DNA of 42,270 bases from positions 1 through 42,270 of the forward strand of contig CAJXPD010000059.1 of the NCBI GenBank assembly GCA_913057785.1. Reading direction: 5' to 3'. Within the stretch, counting starts at the first letter, position 1. Each line of letters starts with the position of its first letter. Origin of the DNA: an uncultured Lewinella sp. GTDB lineage: Bacteria > Bacteroidota > Bacteroidia > Chitinophagales > Saprospiraceae. The position numbers and the translations under genes are program-made. Below the pieces are notes generated by a model. That model was not told the origin of the DNA. It worked only from the letters and a program-made list of their open reading frames with translations, and searched no databases. This document shows, one piece after another, positions 25,051 to 34,607 of the stretch.

Positions 25051-27426
25051 ATGCAACCAAAACTAAAGCTCATCGCTTGGCTATTGCTCTTTTCTTTCTC
25101 CTTAAGCGCTCAACAAAACATCAAAGGAATAGTGCTGGATAAGCAATCCGAAATGCCTTTGATCGGGGCCACGGTGCAAGTTCTGGGCATTGAACAAAAT
25201 ATCGGCACAGTGACTGATATTGACGGTGCCTTTATATTAGAAAATGTACCCATTGGCAGAAATACGATTGCGGTTTCCTATCTCGGCTATCAAGCTATGA
25301 CGGTCCCGAATATCTACCTGACTGCCGGAAAGGAAGCCTACCTTGAAATCAAATTGGAAGAAAATATTGAACAGCTCTCAGAAGTAGTTGTCACCGCCGA
25401 AGTCCAAAAGGATAAGGCACAGAATGAGCTCGCCACCGTTTCAGCTCGAACTTTTAGCGTAGAAGAAATCAATCGCTATTCTGGAGGGCGGAGTGATGTG
25501 GCTAGGCTTGCCGCCAACTTTGCCGGAGTATCCACTGCAGACGACGCCCGTAATGACATCGTAATCCGTGGTAACTCACCAACAGGGGTACTCTGGCGCG
25601 TAGAAGGTATTCCCATTCCTAATCCCAATCACTTCTCTGCCACGGGAACTACCGGCGGGCCGGTCAGTGCGCTGAATCCCAACATGATCAAGAACTCTGA
25701 TTTCATGACTAGTGCTTTTCCCGCCGAATACGGTAATGCATTGGCAGGTGTATTCGATCTCGGGTTCCGAACGGGAAACAAGGACAAGCATGAATTCACC
25801 GCTCAAGTAGCGGCAGTCACCGGTTTCGAAGGCATGGCGGAAGGGCCCATCAATAAGGAGCAGCGCTCCTCTTATCTCGTGGCTGCCCGATATTCTTTTT
25901 TAGGACTGGCTACCGAACTAGGTTTACCAATCGGCACCAATGCCACGCCTAATTACAGAGACATTGCCTTCAATATTCAACTAGGCAAAACCAGTATTGG
26001 CCAGGTCTCCTTCTTCGGAATTGCCGGTAGCAGTGATATTGATTTTCTGCATGATGAAGTAGATGAGCAGGATTTATTTGCAGCAACCGACGAAGATCTA
26101 TTTGTACGTTCCAATTTTGGCGTGTTGGGAGTAAAACATAACATCATCTTAGACCCCAACACTTATTGGAGGACCATCATTTCGGGATCTACTTCTTCGA
26201 CAACTGTAGATCAAAATCGCTTTTTTAATCTCGACCAAGGAGATGAAACGGCAACTCCAATCGGGGAAATTGACAACACAGAGACTCGCCTTACCCTCTC
26301 CTCTTTTATCAACCGAAAATTCAGTGCTCGCTTGACAGCCAGGGCGGGTGTTCTATTCGAGCAATTCAATTACGATCTGGCCAACCGAACTAGGGAATTC
26401 ACGCCTGATTGGCTAACGACCTACGCTTTTGATGACAATACCGGGTTATGGCAGGCCTTCATTCAAACGCAATACAAACTGGACAAAGCTTTCACGCTAA
26501 ACCTAGGCCTTCACACCCAGCTCCTAACCCTAAATGATGACTTTGCCCTAGAGCCAAGAGTGGCTTTGAACTACAAGTTCTTAAATGGCCAAACCCTTAG
26601 CCTAGGTTATGGCATTCACTCCCAGGTAGCACCGCTTCCGATCCTGCTGGCCCAGGAAGAAGTTTCCCCAGGGGAGTTAATGGAAACCAACCGCAATCTG
26701 GCAGCTACCAGAAGTCAGCACTTTGTCCTGGCTTATGATGTGAAATTGGGGCAAGATTGGCGTTTGAAAGCGGAGGCGTACTATCAATATATTGACAAGG
26801 TTCCCGTAGAGCCATTCCCCACTAGTTTCTCCCTTTTGAATGAAGGTGCAGATTTTGGCTTCTCAGATGACAAATTCAGTTTGGTCAATGAAGGGACTGG
26901 CACGAATCAAGGTGTTGAATTAACGCTAGAAAAATTCTTCAGCAAAGGATACTATAGCCTGATCACCTTTTCCTTGTACGATTCTAAATACAAGGGCAGT
27001 GATGGGATTGAGCGCAACACAGCCTTTAACAACCAATATGTGGCGAATTTCTTAGCAGGACGAGAGATCAAGATTGGAAAGGACAAACGAAATGCGCTGA
27101 CTTTTGATACTAAGCTTACCACCGCGGGAGGTCGTTATTATACCCCCGTAGACCTGGCCGCCTCTCAGCTGGCTGGCCAAGAAATACTACTGGAGGATCA
27201 AGCCTTCAGCGAGCGCTTCAGTCCTTATTTCCGACTAGATGTGAAGTTTGGTATGAAACTTAATAGCAAACGCCGGAAGGTTTCTCACCAATTCTATTTC
27301 GATATACAGAATGTGACCGACAACCAAAATGTGTTTGCTCGTCGATATAATCGCTTGACCAATGAGGTCAATGAAGTCTACCAGATTGGATTTTTTCCTG
27401 ACTTTATGTATCGCTTCCAGTTTTAA
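25051..27426 (+). CDS. TonB-dependent outer-membrane receptor
   Basis: A 791-residue protein: signal peptide (LIAWLLLFSFSLSAQ), then a carboxypeptidase-regulatory-like domain at 23-105 (IKGIVLDKQSEMPLIGATVQV, GTVTDIDGAFILENVPIG, VSYLGYQ). A linker, a plug domain (SGGRSDVARLAANFAGVST, NDIVIRGNSPTGVLWRVEGI) and a 22-strand-like beta-barrel ending YRFQF, a typical terminal aromatic for insertion by BAM, complete it. Such receptors import siderophores, vitamins or oligosaccharides using TonB-ExbBD energy. No SusD partner is next to it, so it is not a SusCD pair; the substrate is unknown. The upstream region has no visible Fur box that I would trust. Confidence 0.93.
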   Translation: MQPKLKLIAWLLLFSFSLSAQQNIKGIVLDKQSEMPLIGATVQVLGIEQNIGTVTDIDGAFILENVPIGRNTIAVSYLGYQAMTVPNIYLTAGKEAYLEIKLEENIEQLSEVVVTAEVQKDKAQNELATVSARTFSVEEINRYSGGRSDVARLAANFAGVSTADDARNDIVIRGNSPTGVLWRVEGIPIPNPNHFSATGTTGGPVSALNPNMIKNSDFMTSAFPAEYGNALAGVFDLGFRTGNKDKHEFTAQVAAVTGFEGMAEGPINKEQRSSYLVAARYSFLGLATELGLPIGTNATPNYRDIAFNIQLGKTSIGQVSFFGIAGSSDIDFLHDEVDEQDLFAATDEDLFVRSNFGVLGVKHNIILDPNTYWRTIISGSTSSTTVDQNRFFNLDQGDETATPIGEIDNTETRLTLSSFINRKFSARLTARAGVLFEQFNYDLANRTREFTPDWLTTYAFDDNTGLWQAFIQTQYKLDKAFTLNLGLHTQLLTLNDDFALEPRVALNYKFLNGQTLSLGYGIHSQVAPLPILLAQEEVSPGELMETNRNLAATRSQHFVLAYDVKLGQDWRLKAEAYYQYIDKVPVEPFPTSFSLLNEGADFGFSDDKFSLVNEGTGTNQGVELTLEKFFSKGYYSLITFSLYDSKYKGSDGIERNTAFNNQYVANFLAGREIKIGKDKRNALTFDTKLTTAGGRYYTPVDLAASQLAGQEILLEDQAFSERFSPYFRLDVKFGMKLNSKRRKVSHQFYFDIQNVTDNQNVFARRYNRLTNEVNEVYQIGFFPDFMYRFQF

Positions 27427-27443
27427 GGAGGCTAATAAATGGC

Positions 27444-27480
27444 AAGGCCCCGCAGCTTAGCTTTTAACTGTGGGGCCTTT
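27444..27480. terminator. bidirectional intrinsic terminator
   Basis: AAGGCCCCGCAG (27444-27455) pairs with CTGTGGGGCCTT (27468-27479), 12 bases with one G-U, around a 12-base loop. A T follows on the plus strand. It lies 18 bases after the TonB receptor stop and 15 bases before the stop of the convergent permease, so it likely serves both. Confidence 0.8.
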
Positions 27481-27494
27481 ATCTGAATTCGGTT

Positions 27495-29945
27495 CTATTC
27501 AGTTCTAATGGCCTTGACGGGATTTGCCAAGGCAGTCACGATGATCTTATAGCTAACAGTTGCTAATGCAATCAGCAACACCAGCATAGCGGAAACAACA
27601 AAAGCATTGGCGCCTAAGGAAATGCGATTGGCGAAATTTTCAAGCCATTTATTCATCAGTAAATAAATGGCTGGCCAAGCCAGGAGGTTGGCAATCAATA
27701 TCAACCACAGAAACTCCCGAGACAGTAATTGAACTATATTAGGTACACTGGCGCCTAAAATTTTACGAATGCCAATCTCTTTACTCCGATTTAGGGTGTT
27801 GAAGCTGGATAGACCGAATAACCCCAAGCAAGCTACAAAAATGGCGAAGGCAGCAAATAGGGTAAAGACACGGCTAAACTTTCGATCATTGTCGTATTGT
27901 CGATTGTAGAACTGATCGAGGAAAAAGTAGTCAAAGGGGTTCCCCGGAAAGAAGGACAGGTATGTATTTTGCACATCCTGAAAAGTAGATTGATAATTGC
28001 CTCCCGTCAGTTTAAGAGTGTAATAACTAGAAGCTCCTGGGACCAAAGGAAAAGCAATAGGGGCCACTTCCGTCTTTGCTGACATCTGATTGTAATCTTC
28101 CACAACGCCTACTACTGTATGCGGCTTACTCCAAAAAGTCACCTGTTGTCCAATCGCACTTTCATTATCTTCAAACCCCAAGTATTGAATGGCTGCTTCA
28201 TTTAAAACTAAGGCAGAAGTGTCGGTGGAGAAAGAAGGACCATAATTCCTTCCCGCTATGACGTCAATTTTGTAGGTATCAAAATAATCATAGTCCACTC
28301 CAGCATTATATATGATTTTGAATTTATCCACTGATTCCTCCTGACGCTTGATGCTATTAGTCCAAAAGATCTCATCGCCTGGTACATTAGAAGAAGATGC
28401 AACGGAAGATATACTGGCTTTCTTCGTCAATTCTTCCTTGAAGGCCTTACTGGTCGACTGAAAGAGGGAGTCAACAGCAAATACCTCCGGACCTCGAACG
28501 ACCAAGGTCTCTGTCATGTCAAAACCCAAATCGATCTTCCGCATGTGTGACAGTTGCTGGTACACAATAATAGTGCTAGCGATAAGAATGGCCGAAGCTG
28601 CAAACTGGAAGACCACTAGCCCCTTACGGAGTAGTTGCCCCGTTTGCTTGTGTGATAATTTGCCTTTTAGCACCGAGGCTGGGCGGTAAGAAGACAATAC
28701 AAAGGCCGGATATAATCCAGCAATTAAAGAACCGATTACTAACACAGCTGTAACCGATAACCAGAAGGAGGCATCCGTTAAAAAGGCCAAATTTAGGCTG
28801 GAATCTGTTAATCGATTAAAGGCGCGAATGCCCAGGGTTACAATACCTAAGGCAATACCCAAGGCGATTAAATTCAAGAAAAAAGATTCCGACAAGAATT
28901 GATTGACTAACTGGCTCCGGGTAGCGCCCAAAGTTTTCCGCACCCCTACCTCCCGGGCTCTCTCTATCGACCTTGCCGTGGACAAATTGATGTAATTCAC
29001 CCAAGCGATCAATAGGATAAAGAAAGCAATGATCACCAAGAAGGCCACTGCATCTCCATCTCCCTGTTCCTCCGGCTCTGATTCCTGTAAAAGATTAGAA
29101 TACAAATGAATGTCAGTAATGGCCTGAAGTGGAAAGTCGTTATGGAAGTTGTGTTTCTCATATCTTTCACCACGCTCCTCCCACAGAAACTTCCGGAACC
29201 TTTCGTCAAAATCCGTCGGATCAGTCCCAGGTTGTAAAAGCACATACGTATTAAAATCGTACCATCCCCAAGCCGTTTCAGAAGCGGCATTGCCATCTTC
29301 ATCTCGCGTGTTGTTATTAAGTGTTTCGTATGAGATCAGGATGTCGAATTTGATGTGCGAGTTATCTGGCACATCCTTGGCTACTCCCACAATTTCGACT
29401 TGATCGTCGCCATCGATTTCCAAGGTCCTTCCTAAGGGATCAGCTCCTTTGAAGTACTTGGTCGCGATATGTTCCGAAATGATAGCTGTATTCGGATCCG
29501 CAAAAGAAGCCAGATTTCCAGATACTAATGGAAAGTCAAAGATCTCCAAGAAGGACTTGTCTGCGATATGCATCCGCTTTTCATAATACCGAATATCCTC
29601 ATAGGTAACGACAGCAGACATCGGGAAAGCGCGAGCATACTCTCGTACCTCTGGCATCTTCTCTTTCATAAATGGCCCTACTCGAGGTACTGCCGCAGCA
29701 CAGTCTACCTCCAAATTCCCAGCCCGAAAAATCTGGTAACGGACCCGATACAAATCCTCATGATTACTATGAAATTTATCATAGCTTCTTTCATACCAAA
29801 CGTATTGTAGAATAAAGAGGAAGGCGGCTATCCCAAGTGCGAGGCCCAGTATATTGAGACCTGAATAAACCTTGTTTTTAGAAATGGTACGTAGCGTGGT
29901 ACGCAGATAGTTCTTTGCGAGTGCAAAGGCATCACTTTTCTTCAT
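27495..29945 (-). CDS. ABC transporter permease (MacB/FtsX type)
   Basis: An 816-residue inner-membrane permease, the second in the window. First helix at about 27-49 (NILGLALGIAAFLFILQYVW), then a large periplasmic MacB_PCD domain. Three helices carrying ERAREVGVRKTLGATRSQL come next, then a second periplasmic domain and three helices with NRSKEIGIRKILGASVPNI. It lacks the prefix domain present in the other permease, and no PadR or ATPase gene adjoins it. The role is probably mechanotransmission or export of envelope molecules with an ATPase encoded elsewhere. It is single and divergent from the S9 peptidase gene. Confidence 0.92.
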   Translation of the reverse strand: MKKSDAFALAKNYLRTTLRTISKNKVYSGLNILGLALGIAAFLFILQYVWYERSYDKFHSNHEDLYRVRYQIFRAGNLEVDCAAAVPRVGPFMKEKMPEVREYARAFPMSAVVTYEDIRYYEKRMHIADKSFLEIFDFPLVSGNLASFADPNTAIISEHIATKYFKGADPLGRTLEIDGDDQVEIVGVAKDVPDNSHIKFDILISYETLNNNTRDEDGNAASETAWGWYDFNTYVLLQPGTDPTDFDERFRKFLWEERGERYEKHNFHNDFPLQAITDIHLYSNLLQESEPEEQGDGDAVAFLVIIAFFILLIAWVNYINLSTARSIERAREVGVRKTLGATRSQLVNQFLSESFFLNLIALGIALGIVTLGIRAFNRLTDSSLNLAFLTDASFWLSVTAVLVIGSLIAGLYPAFVLSSYRPASVLKGKLSHKQTGQLLRKGLVVFQFAASAILIASTIIVYQQLSHMRKIDLGFDMTETLVVRGPEVFAVDSLFQSTSKAFKEELTKKASISSVASSSNVPGDEIFWTNSIKRQEESVDKFKIIYNAGVDYDYFDTYKIDVIAGRNYGPSFSTDTSALVLNEAAIQYLGFEDNESAIGQQVTFWSKPHTVVGVVEDYNQMSAKTEVAPIAFPLVPGASSYYTLKLTGGNYQSTFQDVQNTYLSFFPGNPFDYFFLDQFYNRQYDNDRKFSRVFTLFAAFAIFVACLGLFGLSSFNTLNRSKEIGIRKILGASVPNIVQLLSREFLWLILIANLLAWPAIYLLMNKWLENFANRISLGANAFVVSAMLVLLIALATVSYKIIVTALANPVKAIRTE

Positions 29946-30264
29946 GACAGTCAGGTTATGGGTGTATAATTAGCGGGTTACTTACTTACCAAATATAATC
30001 ATTTTCGGGTGATGTTGGAGCAGCTCTTCTCATGAGCCCTCCTAGCTAGCCGTCCTTAGAAGCTCCCCCATAGCCATCGTTGGTGCCTGTCCAGCTAGCC
30101 AGATAGATTTTCCACCAACGACATATCCCTGACAGCCGGGGAGATTGCATTGGTGTTATGCTGCTAATCTGCCTTTTTTCTCTCCATAAAATCTTGAAAA
30201 CTCATTACTTTTAGCAGGAAGTGATGTTAAAAAGTTATTGTCTTAGAATAAAATACCACAATCC
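29946..30264. other. 319-base divergent intergenic region
   Basis: It lies between the ABC permease (minus) and the S9 peptidase (plus). Seen here: a perfect 9-base dyad TCGTTGGTG (30077-30085) with CACCAACGA (30113-30121), and the word AGCTAGCC twice (30044-30051 and 30093-30100). There is no ORF of substance. TACTTTTA upstream of the peptidase resembles a -7 element, but no matching -33 is present. Confidence 0.5.
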
Positions 30265-32700
30265 ATGCCTAGACCATTTAAAGCTTTATTCGGCTTGGCC
30301 TTATTGTTGCTTATGTTGAATCCTTTACAGGCACAAAAAAACGGAGGCTACCAATCACCGCCTTCTTCCATAGCTGATCTCATCAACGCTCCACAAACTC
30401 CAGATGTTAGTCTGAATAGGAGCGGTGAGTGGATGATGTTAATGGAAAAACCCGGTTATCCCTCCATCGACCAATTGGCTCAAGAGGAGCTTCGGATCGC
30501 AGGCCTACGAATCAACCCCCGTACCAACGGAAGCTCTCGAAGTAGAAGCTACAACGGACTTTCATTAAAGAACATCAATACAGGAAAAGCCTTTTCCATC
30601 AAAGGCTTACCGGAAAACTTACTGATCGAAAATACAAGCTGGTCCCCTGATGGCACCAAAATGGCTTTTACGAATGGCCTTGCTGAAGGCTTAGAGCTTT
30701 GGGTCGTCGATGTGAAGACTCAGTCTGCCAAAGCGCTTACCAAAGCCGTGGTAAATGATGCCATGCGTGGTATTCCTTACACTTGGCTTTCAGATAGCAA
30801 CACCTTAATCGTGAAAACAACGGTGGAAGGAAGAGGAGAAGCGCCTAAGCCTTCTCCAGTACCTCCCGGGCCGATTGTACAACAAACTACCGGCAAGGAA
30901 GCTCCCGTAAGGACTTATCAGGATCTATTGAAGAGTCCTTACGACGAAGACTTGTTTGAGTACTATGCTACTTCTCAACTGGTCAGCATAGACATCGAAA
31001 GCGGGAAGCAGAAAAACTTAGGCGCTCCAGGCATTCATACCTCTATGTCTCCCTCTCCGAATGGAGAATACTTGTTGATTGCTACCGCCCAAAGACCTTT
31101 TAGCTATCTCGTTCCCTATTCTCGTTTCCCTACCACTTATAACATCATGGGTAGAACCGGGAAAATGGTCTCTAAAGTAGCCGAGATCCCTTTGGCTGAG
31201 AACATCCCGAAAGGCTTTGGAGCGACACGCACCGGACCAAGGAGTTTCACCTGGCGGGCTGACAAACCAGCCAGCTTATTCTGGGTAGAAGCGCAGGATG
31301 AAGGAGACCCTAAGAACAAAGTAGAGATTAGAGATCGCCTATTCTTTATGGAAGCGCCTTTCAATGGTAAAAGAAGGGAGAGCATCGGACTCAAGTTCCG
31401 TTACAGTGGCATTGTTTGGGGAGACGATGATCTGGCGATTGCTTACGAATCTTGGTGGAGTACCAGAGAACAAATCGTCAGTAGCTTTTCACCAACCGAA
31501 CCAAAGTCAAAACAAACCTTATTCGATATTTCTACCGAAGATGCCTACAACAACCCCGGTAGTTTTGCTACTACTAGCAATGCCTATGGTCGTTCCGTAC
31601 TGCTCCGTGATGCCAAGCAATCAAAGCTCTACATGACCGGCACCGGTGCCTCAGCAAAAGGCAATCGCCCCTTTATTCGCGAGTTTGACCTGGCATCCAA
31701 GGAGACCAAAGAACTTTGGCGGTCCAAAGCACCTTACTACGAATACCCAATCCGCATCTTGGATGTGGAAAAGGGCATGGTCATTTCCCGTCGAGAATCC
31801 ACTAAAGAACCACCGAATTATTACCTCCGTAACCTGAAAGATGGGAAGATGAAGCCCCTTACCTCTTTCGACCACCCTTATCCTGGCCTAGTTGGCATCG
31901 AAAAACAAAAGATATCTTTCAAGCGGGATGATGGCCTTGATCTACAGGGGGATCTATATCTACCAAAAGGTTACAATGCTAAGCGCGATGGACGCCTACC
32001 CGTTTTGATGTGGGCTTATCCAAGAGAATACAAAAGTGCAGCGGCAGCAAAACAGGTTTCAGGTTCACCTCATTCCTTCATTCGCCTCAGCTGGGGCTCT
32101 CCCTTATACTGGGTTACCCGTGGTTATGCCGTATTTGACAGAGTTAGTATGCCTGTGGTTGGTGAAGGGGATGATGAACCCAATGATTCATTCCGACCAC
32201 AACTGGTAGCCAATGCAGCGGCGGCAATCGATAAATTAGTAGAGATGGAAATTGCTGATCGTGATCGTATCGGTATCGGTGGACATTCCTACGGAGCCTT
32301 TATGACCGCGAACCTCTTAGCACACTCTGATTTGTTTGCAGCGGGAATCGCTCGTAGTGGAGCCTACAACCGGACCTTGACGCCTTTCGGTTTCCAAAGA
32401 GAAGAGCGCACCTACTGGGAAGCACCAGAAATCTATTATACCATGTCACCCTTTATGCATGCAGATAAGATCAATGAGCCCTTACTCATGATCCATGGAG
32501 AAGCTGATAATAACAGCGGTACTTTCCCTGTCCAAAGTAAGCGCTTGTATAGTGCGATCAAAGGACTCGGTGGAACAGCCAGACTGGTGATGCTTCCACA
32601 CGAAAGTCACGGCTACGCAGCAAAAGAGTCGATTCTACACTGTCTATGGGAAATGGACCAATGGATGGAGAAGTATGTGAAGAAGTTGGCTACGCCTTAA
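30265..32700 (+). CDS. secreted S9 family peptidase, glutamyl-endopeptidase-like (S9D)
   Basis: An 811-residue exported serine peptidase. Signal peptide residues 1-23 (FGLALLLLMLNPLQAQ). Residues about 35-560 form the beta-propeller lid (repeats such as SWSPDGTKMAFTNG and TWLSDSNTLIV). The C-terminal alpha/beta-hydrolase domain shows GGHSYGAFM (Ser675), IHGEADNNSGTFP (Asp748) and PHESHGY (His782). The phrase ADNNSGTFPVQSKRLYSAIKG is characteristic of the S9D branch that includes the plant chloroplast glutamyl endopeptidase. It probably degrades peptides after glutamate in the periplasm. The gene is divergent from the ABC permease and ends at a strong hairpin terminator shared with the TolB-like gene. 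Confidence 0.92.
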   Translation: MPRPFKALFGLALLLLMLNPLQAQKNGGYQSPPSSIADLINAPQTPDVSLNRSGEWMMLMEKPGYPSIDQLAQEELRIAGLRINPRTNGSSRSRSYNGLSLKNINTGKAFSIKGLPENLLIENTSWSPDGTKMAFTNGLAEGLELWVVDVKTQSAKALTKAVVNDAMRGIPYTWLSDSNTLIVKTTVEGRGEAPKPSPVPPGPIVQQTTGKEAPVRTYQDLLKSPYDEDLFEYYATSQLVSIDIESGKQKNLGAPGIHTSMSPSPNGEYLLIATAQRPFSYLVPYSRFPTTYNIMGRTGKMVSKVAEIPLAENIPKGFGATRTGPRSFTWRADKPASLFWVEAQDEGDPKNKVEIRDRLFFMEAPFNGKRRESIGLKFRYSGIVWGDDDLAIAYESWWSTREQIVSSFSPTEPKSKQTLFDISTEDAYNNPGSFATTSNAYGRSVLLRDAKQSKLYMTGTGASAKGNRPFIREFDLASKETKELWRSKAPYYEYPIRILDVEKGMVISRRESTKEPPNYYLRNLKDGKMKPLTSFDHPYPGLVGIEKQKISFKRDDGLDLQGDLYLPKGYNAKRDGRLPVLMWAYPREYKSAAAAKQVSGSPHSFIRLSWGSPLYWVTRGYAVFDRVSMPVVGEGDDEPNDSFRPQLVANAAAAIDKLVEMEIADRDRIGIGGHSYGAFMTANLLAHSDLFAAGIARSGAYNRTLTPFGFQREERTYWEAPEIYYTMSPFMHADKINEPLLMIHGEADNNSGTFPVQSKRLYSAIKGLGGTARLVMLPHESHGYAAKESILHCLWEMDQWMEKYVKKLATP

Positions 32701-32732
32701 CATAGACTTGGTATAGTAACAGATATTCCTTG

Positions 32733-32768
32733 TACGGCCTGAAGCCCGATTTCGAGCTTCAGGCCGTA
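32733..32768. terminator. intrinsic terminator between convergent genes
   Basis: TACGGCCTGAAGC (32733-32745) pairs exactly with GCTTCAGGCCGTA (32756-32768), 13 bases around a 10-base loop, followed by TTATTT. It is the common end of the S9 peptidase and TolB-like genes. Confidence 0.88.
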
Positions 32769-32775
32769 TTATTTG

Positions 32776-34521
32776 CTATTCTTTCAATTCAACCCAGGCC
32801 GGACGACCGTCATAAGTGCGATGATAGGTAATGCGAGTTTGCTGACTGCCGTCAGGACGCATCAAATAAATCTCTCCGTCATCCATATCTCTTCCGCTCT
32901 CAAAAGCGATCCAATTTCCATCAGGTGAAATGCTTGGATGCACGCTACCTCTGCCTGGATGATCGGTTAGCTGCCTCAAGTTTGAGCCATCAAGATTAAT
33001 ACTCCATAATTCGTAGGTCGTCTTCCCCCTTATCTTGATATTCACGACAAATCTATTGTCATTTTTGAGCCAGACCACTCCAGAAAACATGTACCCTCTG
33101 CCTGTAACGGCGGATGTAGTCCCATGCTCCAGATCGAACACGCGCAGGTATAAATTGTAATAATCTTCCCCACTTAAGTACGCTATTTTTTTGCTATTGT
33201 GAGACCAAAAGGAAATTCTAATTTGAGCTGGCAAACCTTGACTTGCGTGATCCGTGATTTGCTGATGGGCCTTAGTTTCCGTATCGTAAAGAAAAAGCTC
33301 AAAATAATCCCCCACCTTCTTGGTATAACTGATGAATTGACCACTTGGACTGGTTCTTGCCTCCAAAGCTCCAGTGACAATAGATGTTCCTGTTATAGTC
33401 TTTATTTTTTTATCCGTAAGATTAACCTGAAAAAGACATTGAGGAGCAGCACTTTCTGCCGAAGATCGGAGAAAATTAATATGTACCCCATCCCCCACAT
33501 CTGCCGGAAAACTATTGCTGTGATCTGAATCTGTCAGCCGTTGCACAGCTGATCCATCGGGGTGCATCAGGAAGATATCTGGTGAACCTCCTCGGTATGA
33601 AGTAAATGCCAAACGGTAGTTATCGGGAATAGCGGGAGAGAAACTAACTGGCCAGGAGGCCACCGGAGGAGGACTAAACCAATCGGGCATGCTGTCAGAA
33701 GCTCGAGAATGAGTCAAGCGAACTTCCTTACCCGTAGATAGATCTCTAACATACAATTCATGGTTGCCATCTCGATCGGAAACAAATACAATCTTATTGG
33801 AAGAGCCATTCCACCGGGCCAGAAAATTGGGGTCTCCATTACACTCAATTTTTTTCACCTCCTTGCCCGTAGGGGTCATCTGAAATAAATAGTCAACACC
33901 TTTTTCATGACCATGGAATAAGATGTAGTATCCATGTTTGGACCAAGCAGGCGCTCCGACTTCTGTTTCAAAGGTCGTCAAGACTCGCTCATTGGTCCCA
34001 TCAACATTGATCCGGTAAATCTCGTACGCTCCACTCCTGGGACTTATGAAAACCAATTTACTGGAGTCCGGAGACCAGTCTGGACGACCATTAAATGGAC
34101 CTAGGTTGGTCAACTGCCTACGTCCGGTCCCATCAATGTTCATCACATGTAATTGATAAGTTCCGGTAGCTTTGGTGATAAAGGCAATTAATTGTCCATT
34201 GGGAGAAATAACCGGATCTAATTCGTTGAATTGATTCCTGCTAAGATTCCGTAGATCACTTCCATCCGCATTCATGATAAAAATCTGGTTCTTTCCTTGT
34301 CGTTCGGAACAAAAAACAACCTTCCGGCCATCAGGAGACCACTTTGGCCAGGCATCTCTCGCGGGATGCCTGGTCAGCTGTTGCAGGTCTGTGCCATCAG
34401 GCTTAATGGAATAGATATCGTAATTGCCATTGCGATCCGAGCTGAAAACAATTCTCTCAGTCTGACTAAATCCCTGCACTATGAAAAGCAGAAAGAGGAA
34501 GATTTGAAATAGCTTTTGCAT
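32776..34521 (-). CDS. TolB-like beta-propeller protein (PD40 repeats)
   Basis: A 581-residue exported protein made of repeated WD40-like (PD40) blades. Examples are RIVFSSDRNGNYDIYSIKPDG, KWSPDGRKVVFCSERQG, DWSPDSSKLVFISPRSG and SISPDGNWIAFESGRDMDDG. More than a dozen such blades suggest two propellers. The signal peptide is residues 1-20 (KLFQIFLFLLFIVQGFSQ). Fused TolB-like propellers act as binding scaffolds at the envelope; no enzymatic motif is present. The ATG at 34519-34521 is used; an in-frame start 63 bases upstream would precede the signal peptide with a polar stretch. It is the last gene of the minus-strand series below the AraC regulator. Confidence 0.88.
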   Translation of the reverse strand: MQKLFQIFLFLLFIVQGFSQTERIVFSSDRNGNYDIYSIKPDGTDLQQLTRHPARDAWPKWSPDGRKVVFCSERQGKNQIFIMNADGSDLRNLSRNQFNELDPVISPNGQLIAFITKATGTYQLHVMNIDGTGRRQLTNLGPFNGRPDWSPDSSKLVFISPRSGAYEIYRINVDGTNERVLTTFETEVGAPAWSKHGYYILFHGHEKGVDYLFQMTPTGKEVKKIECNGDPNFLARWNGSSNKIVFVSDRDGNHELYVRDLSTGKEVRLTHSRASDSMPDWFSPPPVASWPVSFSPAIPDNYRLAFTSYRGGSPDIFLMHPDGSAVQRLTDSDHSNSFPADVGDGVHINFLRSSAESAAPQCLFQVNLTDKKIKTITGTSIVTGALEARTSPSGQFISYTKKVGDYFELFLYDTETKAHQQITDHASQGLPAQIRISFWSHNSKKIAYLSGEDYYNLYLRVFDLEHGTTSAVTGRGYMFSGVVWLKNDNRFVVNIKIRGKTTYELWSINLDGSNLRQLTDHPGRGSVHPSISPDGNWIAFESGRDMDDGEIYLMRPDGSQQTRITYHRTYDGRPAWVELKE

Positions 34522-34607
34522 GTCGATGATTTTTTGGCAAGTAAACAAGATTAGAGTAGTCTTGCTCTTGCCAAAAACTCCCAACGGATCATATGAGAGT
34601 AATTGCT

